Positions 52,263 through 62,014 of a stretch of DNA of 64,000 nt are shown here, piece by piece; position 1 is the first letter of the stretch; every line of letters starts with the position of its first letter. Position numbers and translations under genes: made by a program. Location: contig NZ_BAFX01000008.1 in the NCBI RefSeq assembly GCF_000308815.1, forward strand, positions 44,793 to 108,792, given 5' to 3'. The notes under the pieces were generated by a model that made no database searches, was not told where the DNA came from, and worked only from the letters and a program-made list of their open reading frames with translations. Source of the DNA: Nocardia concava NBRC 100430 (GTDB taxonomy: Bacteria; Actinomycetota; Actinomycetes; Mycobacteriales; Mycobacteriaceae).

Positions 52263-53519
52263 ATGGTTCAGACACAAGACGGTGTGGCGAGCCCAATCGG
52301 CTCGCCGTTCGTCGCAAAACCCCAGCCCAAGCGATATCTCGAACAGGGCTGGGTGATTCGCCTGGCGGGCGCCGGGCTGGTGCTCGTCCTCGTCGGGGCC
52401 GTCGCGATCTGCTTGATCATGTTCGCCGGTGGCTTCCAGGACACCGCGAAGGTGACCGTCTCGGCGCCGCGCGCCGGGCTGGTCATGGATCGTGACGCCA
52501 AGGTGAAGATCCGCGGTGTGGAGATCGGCCGGGTCAAGTCCATCGGTGACAATGCCGACGGCAGTGCGCGGATCGAGCTCGCCCTCGACCCGGACAAGCT
52601 GAAGCTGGTTCCGGCGAATGCCACCGTCGACATCAGCTCGACCACCGTGTTCGGCGCGAAGTACATCAACTTCGTTGCGCCGGAAAAGCCTTCGGCCGAT
52701 TCGCTGCGGCCGGGCGCGACCGTGCGGGCGCAGTCGGTGACCGTCGAGTTCAACACCATCTTCCAGCACCTGAACGACGTGCTCGCGAAGGTGCAGCCGG
52801 AGAAGCTGAACGCGACGCTGACCGCCCTCGGCACCGCGCTGCAGGGCCGCGGCGACAAGCTCGGCCAGGCGCTGGTCGACGCCGATGTCTTCCTGCAGCA
52901 GATCAATCCGACGCTGCCGACCCTGCAGACCGATCTGCAGAAGACCACGATCGTCAGCGGCACCTATGCCGACACCGTGCCGGATCTGCTGCGCACCACC
53001 GACAATGCGGTGGTCACCGGTAAGACCATCGTGGACGAGCAGCAGCGTATCGACGCCATGCTCACCGATCTGATCGGGCTGTCCGACACCACGACCCCGA
53101 TCCTCAACGAGATCGGATCACCGGTCGTCGAGGCGCTGGCACTGCTGCGGCCGACCACCGGGATCCTCAACGAGTACCGCTCGGCGATCTACTGCACCAT
53201 CGTGGGTCTCGGCTCGAACATGCCGCTCGTCGCGGATATGTTCGGTGGCCGGTACCCGGCGGTCAACATGAACGCCAGCATCATGCCCGGCGGTGAGCCC
53301 TACAAGTATCCGCAGGATCTGCCGAAGGTGAACGCCTCCGGCGGGCCGCACTGCGAGGGCGTGCTCGACAACGTGCCCGGCGTCCCGAACGGCTTCCTGG
53401 TGGTCGACACCTCAGAGGGCGAGGCGTGGCATCCGGAGACCAATCCGCTGCACGTCAATGCCAATGTCTTCCAGTTGCTGTACGCGGGCATGCCCGGAAT
53501 GTCGGGAGGCGGCAAGTGA
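52263..53519 (+). CDS. mce4A: Mce4A
   Basis: A 418-residue Mce-family protein. One N-terminal membrane helix (about residues 32-56) is followed by the MCE/MlaD domain (KVTVSAPRAGLVMDRDAKVKIRGVEIGRV) and a long helical region. Mce4 is the cholesterol importer of Mycobacterium and Rhodococcus; the six Mce subunits form the periplasmic passage. The end overlaps mce4B by 4 bases. Confidence 0.92.
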   Translation: MVQTQDGVASPIGSPFVAKPQPKRYLEQGWVIRLAGAGLVLVLVGAVAICLIMFAGGFQDTAKVTVSAPRAGLVMDRDAKVKIRGVEIGRVKSIGDNADGSARIELALDPDKLKLVPANATVDISSTTVFGAKYINFVAPEKPSADSLRPGATVRAQSVTVEFNTIFQHLNDVLAKVQPEKLNATLTALGTALQGRGDKLGQALVDADVFLQQINPTLPTLQTDLQKTTIVSGTYADTVPDLLRTTDNAVVTGKTIVDEQQRIDAMLTDLIGLSDTTTPILNEIGSPVVEALALLRPTTGILNEYRSAIYCTIVGLGSNMPLVADMFGGRYPAVNMNASIMPGGEPYKYPQDLPKVNASGGPHCEGVLDNVPGVPNGFLVVDTSEGEAWHPETNPLHVNANVFQLLYAGMPGMSGGGK

Positions 53520-54544
53520 AGTTCAAACCCCGCGCCGTCACCGTCAAGCTCGGCCTGTTCACCCTCGTCATGGTGCTGGTGCTGGCCATGCTCGGAGTGA
53601 TCTTCTCCCAGATGCGTTTTGCCCGTGAGAACGGCTACCACGCGGTGTTCACCAGCTCGTCGGGCATGCTGCCCGGCTCGAAGGTGCGCATCGCGGGTGT
53701 GCCCGTCGGCTCGGTGAGCCGGGTGTACGTGGGCAAGGACAAGCTGGCGCACGTCGACTTCGACGTGGATCGCAAGTACAAGATCTACGCCAGCACCCAG
53801 GCGACGATCCGCTACGAGAATCTCGTCGGCGACCGCTATATGGAACTGCTCGAAGGGCCCGGCACCGCACAGGCTCTCGGCAAGAACGGCACCATCCCGG
53901 TCGCGCAGACCAAGCCCGCGCTGGACCTGGACATGCTGCTGGGCGGATTCAAACCGCTGCTGCGCGGCCTGGATCCGGGTCAGGTCAACGACCTGACCAG
54001 CGCGCTGCTGCAGGTCTTCCAGGGCCAGGGCGGCACGTTGGTGGCGCTGTTGAACAGCTCCGGTTCGTTCGGAAAGACACTGGCCGAGAAGGACGCTCTG
54101 ATCGGCAGCGTGATCGAGAACCTGAAGACGGTGCTGTCCACCATCGACGACCGCAACCAGGCCTTCGGCACCACGCTGGACGAATTGCAGCGGCTGGTCA
54201 GCGGTCTGGCCGCGGACAAGGATCCGATCGGCGACGCCATCCCGCGGATCTCCGGCGCCACCGGCGATCTCACCGATCTGCTGCGGACGGCCCGGCCCGA
54301 CCTGAAGGCCAGCTTCGATCAGCTCGGCCGCACCGCGAGCCTGCTCGACGACAACACCGATGAGCTGCAGTGGATCATCGAGAATCTGCCCGACGCCTAT
54401 AAGAAGCTGGTGCGCATCGGTTCCTACGGTTCGTTCCTGAACATCTACGCCTGTCCGACCGACCTGCTCATCGACGGTCCGGACGGTAAGCCGCTGCACG
54501 TGAAACTGCCCGGTGGCCAGACGACCGGAAGGTGCGGCAAGTGA
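53516..54544 (+). CDS. mce4B: Mce4B
   Basis: A 342-residue Mce protein with an N-terminal helix (LGLFTLVMVLVLAMLGVIF), the MCE domain (SSSGMLPGSKVRIAGVPVGSV) and helical C-terminal half. GTG 53516 overlaps the mce4A stop and its end overlaps mce4C, so the operon is tightly coupled. C-terminal Cys residues (IYACPTDL and GRCGK) may form a disulfide. Confidence 0.9.
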   Translation: MKFKPRAVTVKLGLFTLVMVLVLAMLGVIFSQMRFARENGYHAVFTSSSGMLPGSKVRIAGVPVGSVSRVYVGKDKLAHVDFDVDRKYKIYASTQATIRYENLVGDRYMELLEGPGTAQALGKNGTIPVAQTKPALDLDMLLGGFKPLLRGLDPGQVNDLTSALLQVFQGQGGTLVALLNSSGSFGKTLAEKDALIGSVIENLKTVLSTIDDRNQAFGTTLDELQRLVSGLAADKDPIGDAIPRISGATGDLTDLLRTARPDLKASFDQLGRTASLLDDNTDELQWIIENLPDAYKKLVRIGSYGSFLNIYACPTDLLIDGPDGKPLHVKLPGGQTTGRCGK

Positions 54545-55602
54545 CCGAGCGTTCGTCCCTGATCAATGTCGGCATCATCGGCGTCGTGCTCGCCTCGACC
54601 GTCTCGCTGGCGTCACTGCAGTTCGATCGGCTGCCCTTCGTGCGCTCCGGCGCCGAGTACTCGGCGCTGTTCGCCGATGCGGGCGGGCTGCTCCCCGGCG
54701 ACCAGGTTCAGGTCGCCGGCGTGAAGTCGGGCCGGGTGGAGGACGTCAAGCTGGACGGCGCCAAGGTGAAGGTGCGGTTCACCCTCGACGAGGGAATTCC
54801 GTTGGGGAACAAGACCTCCGCGGCCATCAAGACCAATACGGTGCTGGGCCGCAAGTCACTCGAGGTCACGCCCGCGGGCGAGGGCACCCTGCGTGGGCAG
54901 TCCACGATTCCGTTGGACCGCACCACCTCTCCGTACTCGCTGAACGACGCGCTCGGCGATCTGTCCAACACCGTCAAGGGTTTGGACATGGACCAGGTCA
55001 ACAAGACCCTGGACACCTTGTCGGACACCTTCAAGGACACCCCTGCGCCGCTGCGCTCCGCGCTCGACGGCATCACGGCCCTGTCGCGCAGCATCAATAC
55101 ACGCGATCAGGCGCTGACCGATCTGCTCGCCAAGGCGCAGAGCGTGACCAAGGTGCTCTCCGACCGCGCGTCGGAGATCAACGCGTTGCTGGTGGACGGC
55201 AACAGCCTGCTGGGCGAGCTGGACGCGCGCAAGACCGCGCTCGGCCAGCTCATCACCTACGTCAACTCGCTGGCCCAGCAGCTCACCGGATTCGTCAACG
55301 ACAACGAAGCGCAGCTGAAACCCACACTGGACAAGCTGAATTCGGTGCTCGGGGTACTGCAGAAGAACAAGCAGAACCTCTCCGACGCGCTCGACGCCCT
55401 CGGCCCCTACGCGGGTGCGCTGGGTGAGCAGGTCGGCAGTGGCCCCTACTTCCAGGCCTACATCGTCAATGCCAACAGCAGCTACATCCAGATGCTGATC
55501 GACTCGATGGTGTGGCCGGACCATCTGCCCGCCGACCTCCAGCACTACCTGAAAGACTTCCCGCCGGTCATCTCCCCGGCACAGACGGAGCCGGGTAAAT
55601 GA
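54541..55602 (+). CDS. mce4C: Mce4C
   Basis: A 353-residue Mce protein. The start is taken at GTG 54541, which overlaps the mce4B stop, rather than a slightly earlier in-frame codon. It has an N-terminal helix (INVGIIGVVLASTVSLASL), MCE domain (DAGGLLPGDQVQVAGVKSGRV) and helical tail; ends overlapping mce4D. Confidence 0.9.
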   Translation: MTERSSLINVGIIGVVLASTVSLASLQFDRLPFVRSGAEYSALFADAGGLLPGDQVQVAGVKSGRVEDVKLDGAKVKVRFTLDEGIPLGNKTSAAIKTNTVLGRKSLEVTPAGEGTLRGQSTIPLDRTTSPYSLNDALGDLSNTVKGLDMDQVNKTLDTLSDTFKDTPAPLRSALDGITALSRSINTRDQALTDLLAKAQSVTKVLSDRASEINALLVDGNSLLGELDARKTALGQLITYVNSLAQQLTGFVNDNEAQLKPTLDKLNSVLGVLQKNKQNLSDALDALGPYAGALGEQVGSGPYFQAYIVNANSSYIQMLIDSMVWPDHLPADLQHYLKDFPPVISPAQTEPGK

Positions 55603-56840
55603 ACGCACTGCGCAAAGTTGGAACGATGCCCCGCTGGGCGCGGATCGCCGCGGTGGTGGCGCTGGTCGCCATTGTCGTCGGCGGCGGATACGCGGTCGTG
55701 AGCCGGATCGGCACGACGAAGGTCACCGCGTACTTCCCGTCCACCAGTGGCCTGTACGCCAATGACGAGGTCCGGGTCCTCGGGGTCAAGGTCGGCAAGA
55801 TCGATTCGGTGGAGCCGGGCAAGGACCGGGTCACGGTCAAGATGACGCTGGACCGCGGCATCGACATTCCGGCCGACGCCAAGGCCGTGCTCGTCTCGCC
55901 GTCGCTGGTCTCCGCCCGATTCATTCAGCTCGCGCCCGCCTACACCGGCGGGCCGAAGCTGAAGGACGGCGGGACCATCCCGATCGAGCACACCGCCATC
56001 CCGGTCGAATGGGATGACATCAAGGCCGAATTGAACAAGCTGGCAACAACTCTCGGTCCGGTCGGCCAGGACAAGCAGGGTTCGTTCGGACGCTTCGTCG
56101 ATACCGCCGCCAACAACCTGGACGGCAACGGCCAGGCGTTCCGCGATGCGCTCAAGGAACTGTCCGGCGCGCTGACCACGCTGTCGGACGGCCGCACCGA
56201 CCTGTTCGCGACCATCCGCAACCTGCAGGTGTTCGTGGACGCCCTGTCGCACAGCAACGATCAGATCGTGCAGTTCGGCGGGCGGCTGGCCTCGGTGTCC
56301 TCGGTGCTGGCGGGCGTGTCCACCGATCTCGGTGCGGCACTGGACAATCTGGACGGCGCGGTCTCCGATGTGCGCCGCTTCATCGAGTCCCGTGGTGACG
56401 CGCTCACCGACAGCCTGCAGCGGATGACCGATGTGCTCCAGCTGCTGGTGGACAAGCGGCCCCAGCTCGAGCAGGTGCTGCACGCCGGTCCCACCGCGCT
56501 CACGAACTTCTATCAGATCTACAAGCCCGCGACCGGCTCGGTGACCGGCTACCCGGTGCTCACCAATATGGCCGATCCGATGAGCTTCCTGTGCGGTTCG
56601 ATCGCGGCGTTGCAGGACAACGAATCCGACAAGAGTGCGAACCTCTGCTCCCAGATCCTGGGACCGGTGTTCGGCAACCTGGCCATGAACTACCTGCCGT
56701 TCATGCTCAGCCCGGCCACCGCGGCCGGCGCGCGCCCCGATCAGATCAAATACAGCACGCCGGAACTCGCCGCCCGTGCCAACGCTCAGGTCACCGTGCC
56801 CAAGAGCCTCGCCGATCTGGCGCTCCCGGGAGGCAACTGA
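55599..56840 (+). CDS. mce4D: Mce4D
   Basis: A 413-residue Mce protein with an N-terminal helix (IAAVVALVAIVVGGGYAVV), MCE domain (STSGLYANDEVRVLGVKVGKI) and a long C-terminal region with several Cys (SFLCGSIAAL and ANLCSQILG). ATGA overlap with mce4C; its stop overlaps mce4E. Confidence 0.9.
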   Translation: MNALRKVGTMPRWARIAAVVALVAIVVGGGYAVVSRIGTTKVTAYFPSTSGLYANDEVRVLGVKVGKIDSVEPGKDRVTVKMTLDRGIDIPADAKAVLVSPSLVSARFIQLAPAYTGGPKLKDGGTIPIEHTAIPVEWDDIKAELNKLATTLGPVGQDKQGSFGRFVDTAANNLDGNGQAFRDALKELSGALTTLSDGRTDLFATIRNLQVFVDALSHSNDQIVQFGGRLASVSSVLAGVSTDLGAALDNLDGAVSDVRRFIESRGDALTDSLQRMTDVLQLLVDKRPQLEQVLHAGPTALTNFYQIYKPATGSVTGYPVLTNMADPMSFLCGSIAALQDNESDKSANLCSQILGPVFGNLAMNYLPFMLSPATAAGARPDQIKYSTPELAARANAQVTVPKSLADLALPGGN

Positions 56841-58057
56841 TGAAGAACATTCGCGGCCGCAAGCAGGTGGCCGGTGTGGCGATCGGGATCGCGATCGCCC
56901 TGGGCGCCACCGGATGTGAGTGGGACGGCCTGAACTCGCTGTCCATGCCCGGCGCCGCCGGCACCGGGGAGGGCGCGTGGCAGGTCAAGATCCAGATGCC
57001 GAATGTCACCACGCTGACCCGCAATTCGCCGGTCATGGTCAATGACGTGACCGTGGGCACGGTGACCGGGATCGACGTGGAGGGCTGGCACGCGCTGGTC
57101 ACCGTCAGCCTCGACAAGGGCGTGAAGCTGCCAGCCAACGCGGTCGCCAAGATCGGCCAGACCTCGCTGCTCGGCAGCAATCACGTCGAACTCGCCGCGC
57201 CGACCGAGGTTGCGGCACAGGGCGAATTGAAGGGTGGCGACGTCATACCGCTGGAGCGGGCGGGCGCCTACCCGACTACCGAGCAGACGCTGTCGTCGCT
57301 GTCGGTGGTGCTCAACGGCGGCGGCATCAGCCAGCTCGAGAACATCACCGGCGAGCTCGACAAGGCGTTCTCGGGACGCACCGACGCGATCCGGGATCTG
57401 CTGCCGCAGTTGAACTCGCTCATCGGCACCCTGGACAACCAGACCAAGGACATCATCGCCGCCATGGGCGGGCTGGACCGGTTCTCCGGGGTGCTGGCCC
57501 AGCAGAAGGATCGGGTGGCCAGCGCCATCGACAACATCCATCCGGCCCTGACCGTGATCGCCGATCGGCGCGAGAACATCACCAAAACCCTGACCGCCCT
57601 GGGTGGTCTGAGTGATTCCGTGGACAAGATCGTGCAGCAGGGCGGTCCGGATCTGAAGGCCAACCTGGCCAACCTCTGGCCCGCGCTGGAGCAGATCGCG
57701 AACACCGGCAGCAACCTCACCTCGGCCCTGAGCATGCTGCTCACCTTCCCGTTCCCCATGCACCAGATGGACGGCGCGATCAAGGGCGACTACCTCAATG
57801 TGAAGATCACCTTCGATCTCACCGCCGCGCGCCTGGCCAAGAACTTCCTCACCGACACCCCGTTCGGTCCGCGCTACGCGGGCGTCGAGGGCGCGCTGGG
57901 GCAATTGGGTGGCACCCCGGGCGCTCCGGTCGACCCGAAGAACGCCCCGTTCCAGCCTCACCCCGACACCCCCGCGCCGATTCCGACCATTCCGGGGATC
58001 GGGCAGGTTCCGGGTCTGCCCGCGATTCCGGGCCTCACTGTGCCGCAAGGGAAGTGA
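56840..58057 (+). CDS. mce4E: Mce4E (LprN-like lipoprotein)
   Basis: A 405-residue Mce protein with a lipoprotein signal: basic start, hydrophobic VAGVAIGIAIALGATGC, and lipobox ATGC with the lipid-modified Cys at about residue 26. The MCE domain follows (PNVTTLTRNSPVMVNDVTVGTV), and the tail is rich in Pro-Ile-Gly. Lipid anchoring of the E subunit is characteristic of actinobacterial Mce operons (LprN in mce4). Confidence 0.9.
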   Translation: MKNIRGRKQVAGVAIGIAIALGATGCEWDGLNSLSMPGAAGTGEGAWQVKIQMPNVTTLTRNSPVMVNDVTVGTVTGIDVEGWHALVTVSLDKGVKLPANAVAKIGQTSLLGSNHVELAAPTEVAAQGELKGGDVIPLERAGAYPTTEQTLSSLSVVLNGGGISQLENITGELDKAFSGRTDAIRDLLPQLNSLIGTLDNQTKDIIAAMGGLDRFSGVLAQQKDRVASAIDNIHPALTVIADRRENITKTLTALGGLSDSVDKIVQQGGPDLKANLANLWPALEQIANTGSNLTSALSMLLTFPFPMHQMDGAIKGDYLNVKITFDLTAARLAKNFLTDTPFGPRYAGVEGALGQLGGTPGAPVDPKNAPFQPHPDTPAPIPTIPGIGQVPGLPAIPGLTVPQGK

Positions 58058-59511
58058 CGATGAAACTCACTCGCTTCGTCAAGGTCCAGCTGGTCATCTT
58101 CTCCGTGCTGACGGTCATCGGCATCACGGTGATGGGCGGCTACTACGTCGGGGTGCCCGCCATGCTGGGCATCGGACGCTACGACGTGACCGTGCGGCTC
58201 GCCGCCACCGGTGGGCTCTACGAGCACGCCAATGTCGCCTACCGCGGCACCAATGTCGGCAAGGTGAAGGAGGTCGTGCTGACCCCCGCCGGGGTGGACG
58301 CGAAACTCTCCATCGACAGCGACTACAAGATTCCCAAGGATGTCGACGCCTGGGTGCGGAGCGTGTCCGCGGTCGGCGAGCAGTACGTCGACCTGGTGCC
58401 GGTCGATAATCCCAAGGGCGGCAACCTGTCCGACGGCTCGGTGATCCCGGTCGAGCGCACCAAGTTGCCGCAGGACGTCGGCAGCCTGCTCGATCAGACC
58501 GACCGGCTGCTGAACAGCGTCGCCGACACCAAGCTGAAGCAGGTCATCGACGATGCCTTCGTCGCCTTCAACGGCGCCGGACCGGACCTGCAGCGTTTCC
58601 TGGATTCCGCGACCCTGCTGGTCCAGGAGGCCAAGAACAACACCGACGCCACCAAGGACCTGATCGAGAAGATCGGCCCGCTGCTGGACACCCAGGTGCA
58701 GTCCGACGAGGCCATCCGGAGCTGGACCAAGGATCTGGCGACCGTCACCGACCAGCTGCGCGAGCACGATCCCGCGCTGCGCGGCGTCATCGAGAAGACG
58801 CCGGGCGCGGTCACCCGGGCGACCCAGCTCTTCCAGGATCTGAAGCCCACGCTGCCGCTGCTCGCGCGCAATCTGGTCAGCGTCGGCCAGGTCGGCTACA
58901 CCTACAACGCCGGCCTCGAGCAATTGCTGGTGGTCTTTCCGCCGCTCATCGCCGGGCTGCTCAGCGTCGCGACCGGTGGGCCCACCGAGTACGGCGCGAT
59001 GGTGGACTTCATGGTCAGCGTCAACGACCCGCAGGGCTGCACCACCGGCTTCCTGACTCCCGAGGAGCGGCGCTCGCCCGCCCTGCTGGACCACCCGGAC
59101 ACCCGGCAGGGCCTGTACTGCAAGGTTTCCCAGAACTCCCCGCTGGCGGTCCGCGGCCTCCGCAACACGCCCTGCATGGAGGTTCCCGGCAAGCGCGCAC
59201 CGACTCCCGAATTGTGCCGTGACCCAGAGGGTTACGTGCCCGCGGGCGACAATCCTCCCTTCGGCAAGCCGAATCCGGTGGACAAGGACGGCAACCCGAT
59301 CGGTGGCACCCATCCGAGCGGCTACACCACCCAGCCCGGTGCCAACACGGAGGCCAAACCCGCCACCGTTCAGACCCAGCCGTACGATCCGCGTACCGGC
59401 GAGTTCCTCGGTGCGGACGGCCGCACGTATCGTCAGGCGAATATCGACAACAACGGATCCGGGATCGTCCCGGCGAGTTTGACAGCAATGGTCCAGGAGC
59501 AGGTGAAGTGA
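58054..59511 (+). CDS. mce4F: Mce4F
   Basis: A 485-residue Mce protein with an N-terminal helix (VKVQLVIFSVLTVIGITVM), MCE domain (AATGGLYEHANVAYRGTNVGKV) and an extended C-terminal region with cysteines and a polar, Gly/Pro/Asn-rich tail. GTG 58054 overlaps the mce4E stop; ATG 58060 is an alternative. It overlaps the first Mce-associated gene. Confidence 0.9.
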   Translation: MTMKLTRFVKVQLVIFSVLTVIGITVMGGYYVGVPAMLGIGRYDVTVRLAATGGLYEHANVAYRGTNVGKVKEVVLTPAGVDAKLSIDSDYKIPKDVDAWVRSVSAVGEQYVDLVPVDNPKGGNLSDGSVIPVERTKLPQDVGSLLDQTDRLLNSVADTKLKQVIDDAFVAFNGAGPDLQRFLDSATLLVQEAKNNTDATKDLIEKIGPLLDTQVQSDEAIRSWTKDLATVTDQLREHDPALRGVIEKTPGAVTRATQLFQDLKPTLPLLARNLVSVGQVGYTYNAGLEQLLVVFPPLIAGLLSVATGGPTEYGAMVDFMVSVNDPQGCTTGFLTPEERRSPALLDHPDTRQGLYCKVSQNSPLAVRGLRNTPCMEVPGKRAPTPELCRDPEGYVPAGDNPPFGKPNPVDKDGNPIGGTHPSGYTTQPGANTEAKPATVQTQPYDPRTGEFLGADGRTYRQANIDNNGSGIVPASLTAMVQEQVK

Positions 59512-60377
59512 GCGATTCGAGCGATTCGAGTGTGGTGAGAAACCGGACACGACGGCGGGCTGTGCGCTCGGAAGGGCCCCCGCCGGAGGAGACGGGGGCC
59601 GCCACACCGGCGTTCGAAGCCGTCGTGCCCGCTCCGGAGGCGAAGAGCAAGGAGCCTGTCGAGCCGAGCGATAAGCCCGTCGAGCCGAGCACGGAGTCCG
59701 TCGAGCTGAGTAAAGAGCCCGTCTCGGACTCGGCGCCGGTCGAGGTCACCGGGTGGGGTGAGGCCCCCGCGGTGGCCGCAGCATCCACGGACTCCGCGCA
59801 GGAGTCCGAGCAGCCCGCGGAGGACGTCGCCGACGCCGCGTCCGATGCCGCTCCCGAATCCGAAGCGCCCGCAGTCGCTTCGGCCGACGGTGGCAGCCTC
59901 TGGATGCGGATCGTCGCGGTCGCCGCGCTCGTGCTCGCGGTGGTGGCGGTGAGCGGCACCGTGTGGGCGAGCCATCAGCGCAGCACCTACGCCGATCAGG
60001 ACGCGCTGCGCGCCGACTACGTGCAGGCCGCCAAGCAGGCCATGCTCAACATCACCAATATCAGCGCGGATACGGCCCAGGCCGATATCAACCGGGTGCT
60101 CGAGGTGACTTCCGGTGACCTGCACAAGGATTACACCGACCGCAAGGACGACTACGCGGGCATCGTGCAGAAGGCACAGGTCAAGGCCAAGGGCGAGGTC
60201 GTCGAGGCCGCCCTGCAGTCCTCCGACGACCACACCGCCGTCGTGCTGGTCGCCGTCAAGCAGACGCTGACCAACGCGGGCGCGGAAGGTCCGCAGCAGC
60301 GGCAGTACCGGTTCAAGGTGACGCTGTCCAAGGACGACAAGGGCATCACCGCGACCGGAATGGAGATGACGGTATGA
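59508..60377 (+). CDS. Mce4-associated membrane protein A
   Basis: A 289-residue protein. The N-terminal 120 residues are acidic, Pro/Glu-rich and likely disordered (repeated KEPVEPS-like units). A membrane helix (RIVAVAALVLAVVAVSGTVW) lies near residue 130, followed by an extracytoplasmic domain typical of Mce-associated Mas/Mam proteins that stabilise the transporter. Corresponds in position to Rv3493c. Confidence 0.85.
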   Translation: MSDSSDSSVVRNRTRRRAVRSEGPPPEETGAATPAFEAVVPAPEAKSKEPVEPSDKPVEPSTESVELSKEPVSDSAPVEVTGWGEAPAVAAASTDSAQESEQPAEDVADAASDAAPESEAPAVASADGGSLWMRIVAVAALVLAVVAVSGTVWASHQRSTYADQDALRADYVQAAKQAMLNITNISADTAQADINRVLEVTSGDLHKDYTDRKDDYAGIVQKAQVKAKGEVVEAALQSSDDHTAVVLVAVKQTLTNAGAEGPQQRQYRFKVTLSKDDKGITATGMEMTV

Positions 60378-60865
60378 GCAAGCGTCAGCGCGACCTGATC
60401 CTGATGGTCTGTGCCCTCGTCGTGTTCGCCGCGAGCCTGGGCGTCGGCGGCTGGATCGGCTACGGCTACTACCAGGACAGCCAGGTCGACAAGGCCCGCG
60501 AACAGTCGGTCGTGGTGGCCAAGCGGACCGTGGAGGGCATGTTCGGCTACAACTTCCGGACCATCGACGCCACCATGGCCAAGGCCGGCAACGACATGAC
60601 CTCGAAGTTCCGGGACGACTGGATGAAGGTCACCAGCACCGTCCTCGCGCCCGCCGCGAAGGAGAAGGAGCTCGTCGTCGAGGCCACCGCCACGGAAACC
60701 GGTGTGATCAAGGCGGATTCGAATCACGTCGAGGTGATGGTCTTCCTGAACCAGAAGAGCGCCGGCAAGGACCCCTCCAAGGGCACCTACGACGCGAGCC
60801 GCCTGCGTGTGACCCTGGACCACAGCGGCGACCGCTGGCTCGTCTCGGACGTCACCCCGGTCTGA
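60374..60865 (+). CDS. Mce4-associated membrane protein B
   Basis: A 163-residue Mce-associated protein with an N-terminal helix (LILMVCALVVFAASLGVGGWIGYG) and an alpha+beta domain outside. ATGA overlap with its upstream partner. Corresponds to Rv3492c; last gene of the mce4 operon, before a perfect terminator. Confidence 0.85.
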   Translation: MSKRQRDLILMVCALVVFAASLGVGGWIGYGYYQDSQVDKAREQSVVVAKRTVEGMFGYNFRTIDATMAKAGNDMTSKFRDDWMKVTSTVLAPAAKEKELVVEATATETGVIKADSNHVEVMVFLNQKSAGKDPSKGTYDASRLRVTLDHSGDRWLVSDVTPV

Positions 60866-60882
60866 CGGACTCTCGGTCCCCG

Positions 60883-60912
60883 AAACGCGCGCGGCAGAGC
60901 CGCGCGCGTTTT
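60883..60912 (+). terminator. Rho-independent terminator of mce4 operon
   Basis: AAACGCGCGCGGC and its exact complement form a 13-bp stem with an AGA loop, followed by TTTT-GCG. Confidence 0.88.
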
Positions 60913-61007
60913 GCGTTGCCGGAGAACGGTTGCCAACTGGTCGGCTGACTCGAGGCGATCTAGGCTGCTCGACGAGAACTGCAAGATCTTAGAGTCAGGA
61001 TCGCACC

Positions 61008-61952
61008 GTGGGTAGCAAGACGTCGCCGTGGACCGCTGCGGATATTCCGGATCTCAACGGGCGCACCGCGATTGTGACGGGGGCCAGTGCGGGGTTGGGG
61101 TTGGAGACGGCTCGGCGGTTGGCGGAGCATGGGGCTCGGGTGGTGATGGCTTGCCGGAGTGGGGAGCGGGCCGCTGCGGCTGCCGAGGAGATTCGGGCGG
61201 GGGTGCCGGGGGCCGAATTGCCGTTCGTGGAGCTGGATTTGGCTTCGATGGAGTCGGTGCGGAAGGCCGCGGTACGGGTCCATGACGAGTTCGAGTCGAT
61301 CGATCTGCTGGTGAACAATGCGGGGACGTTCTCGCGCACGCGGGGTGTGACCGCGGATGGGTTCGAAAACGTCTTCGGCACAAACCATCTCGGGCCGTTC
61401 GCGTTCACGGGGCTGGTGCTGGATCTACTGCGGGCCGCGCCGCGGGGGCGGGTGGTGGCGGTGACCACCGGGTTCGCCTCGAAGAAGGAGGTGGAGCTCG
61501 AGCTCGACGACCTGTTCTTCGAACGCAGGCCGTACAAGGGATTCGGGGCGTACGGGCAGTCCAAGCTGGCGAACGCGCTGTTCGCGCTCGAGCTGCAGCG
61601 ACGGCTCAATGGGACGGGTACGGAACTGATTTCGGTGGTGGCGCATCCGGGGGCCGCCGAGTCGGACTTCGCGCAGAACCTCGGTCCCGCCGTCGCCTTC
61701 CTGTCGCGGCCGTCGCTGCGCTGGATGTTCCGGATGTTCATGCAGACCGTCGAGATGGGCGCGCTGCCGATGCTGCGGGCGGGCACCGATCCGGGCGTGC
61801 GCGGCGGAGACTTCTTCGGGCCCAGCGGGTTCAGCAAGGGGTACCCGGTCCTGAACGAGTTCAGCGAGCAGGCGCGCGATCCCGAGCTGGCGGGAAAGCT
61901 CTGGGTGGAGTCGGAGCGGCTCACCGGTGTCACCTACCGATTCGACGACTGA
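61008..61952 (+). CDS. Short-chain dehydrogenase (retinol-dehydrogenase-like)
   Basis: A 314-residue SDR. TGASAGLGLETARRLAEHGARVV, LLVNNAGTFS, and AYGQSKLANALFALEL are the three SDR motifs; the sequence resembles the retinol/WW-oxidoreductase-like group. GTG 61008 follows AGGATCGC. Its role is unknown; it lies just after mce4 but has its own transcript boundaries. Confidence 0.82.
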   Translation: MGSKTSPWTAADIPDLNGRTAIVTGASAGLGLETARRLAEHGARVVMACRSGERAAAAAEEIRAGVPGAELPFVELDLASMESVRKAAVRVHDEFESIDLLVNNAGTFSRTRGVTADGFENVFGTNHLGPFAFTGLVLDLLRAAPRGRVVAVTTGFASKKEVELELDDLFFERRPYKGFGAYGQSKLANALFALELQRRLNGTGTELISVVAHPGAAESDFAQNLGPAVAFLSRPSLRWMFRMFMQTVEMGALPMLRAGTDPGVRGGDFFGPSGFSKGYPVLNEFSEQARDPELAGKLWVESERLTGVTYRFDD

Positions 61953-61969
61953 TAAACCCGGAATACGAA

Positions 61970-62001
61970 AACGCCCCCGGCGGAAAAGGTCCGGGGGCGT
62001 T
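61970..62001. terminator. Bidirectional hairpin between SDR and otsA
   Basis: AACGCCCCCGG and its complement CCGGGGGCGTT with a 10-base loop lie between the convergent genes. Confidence 0.75.
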
Positions 62002-62014
62002 CACGTTTCGCGGA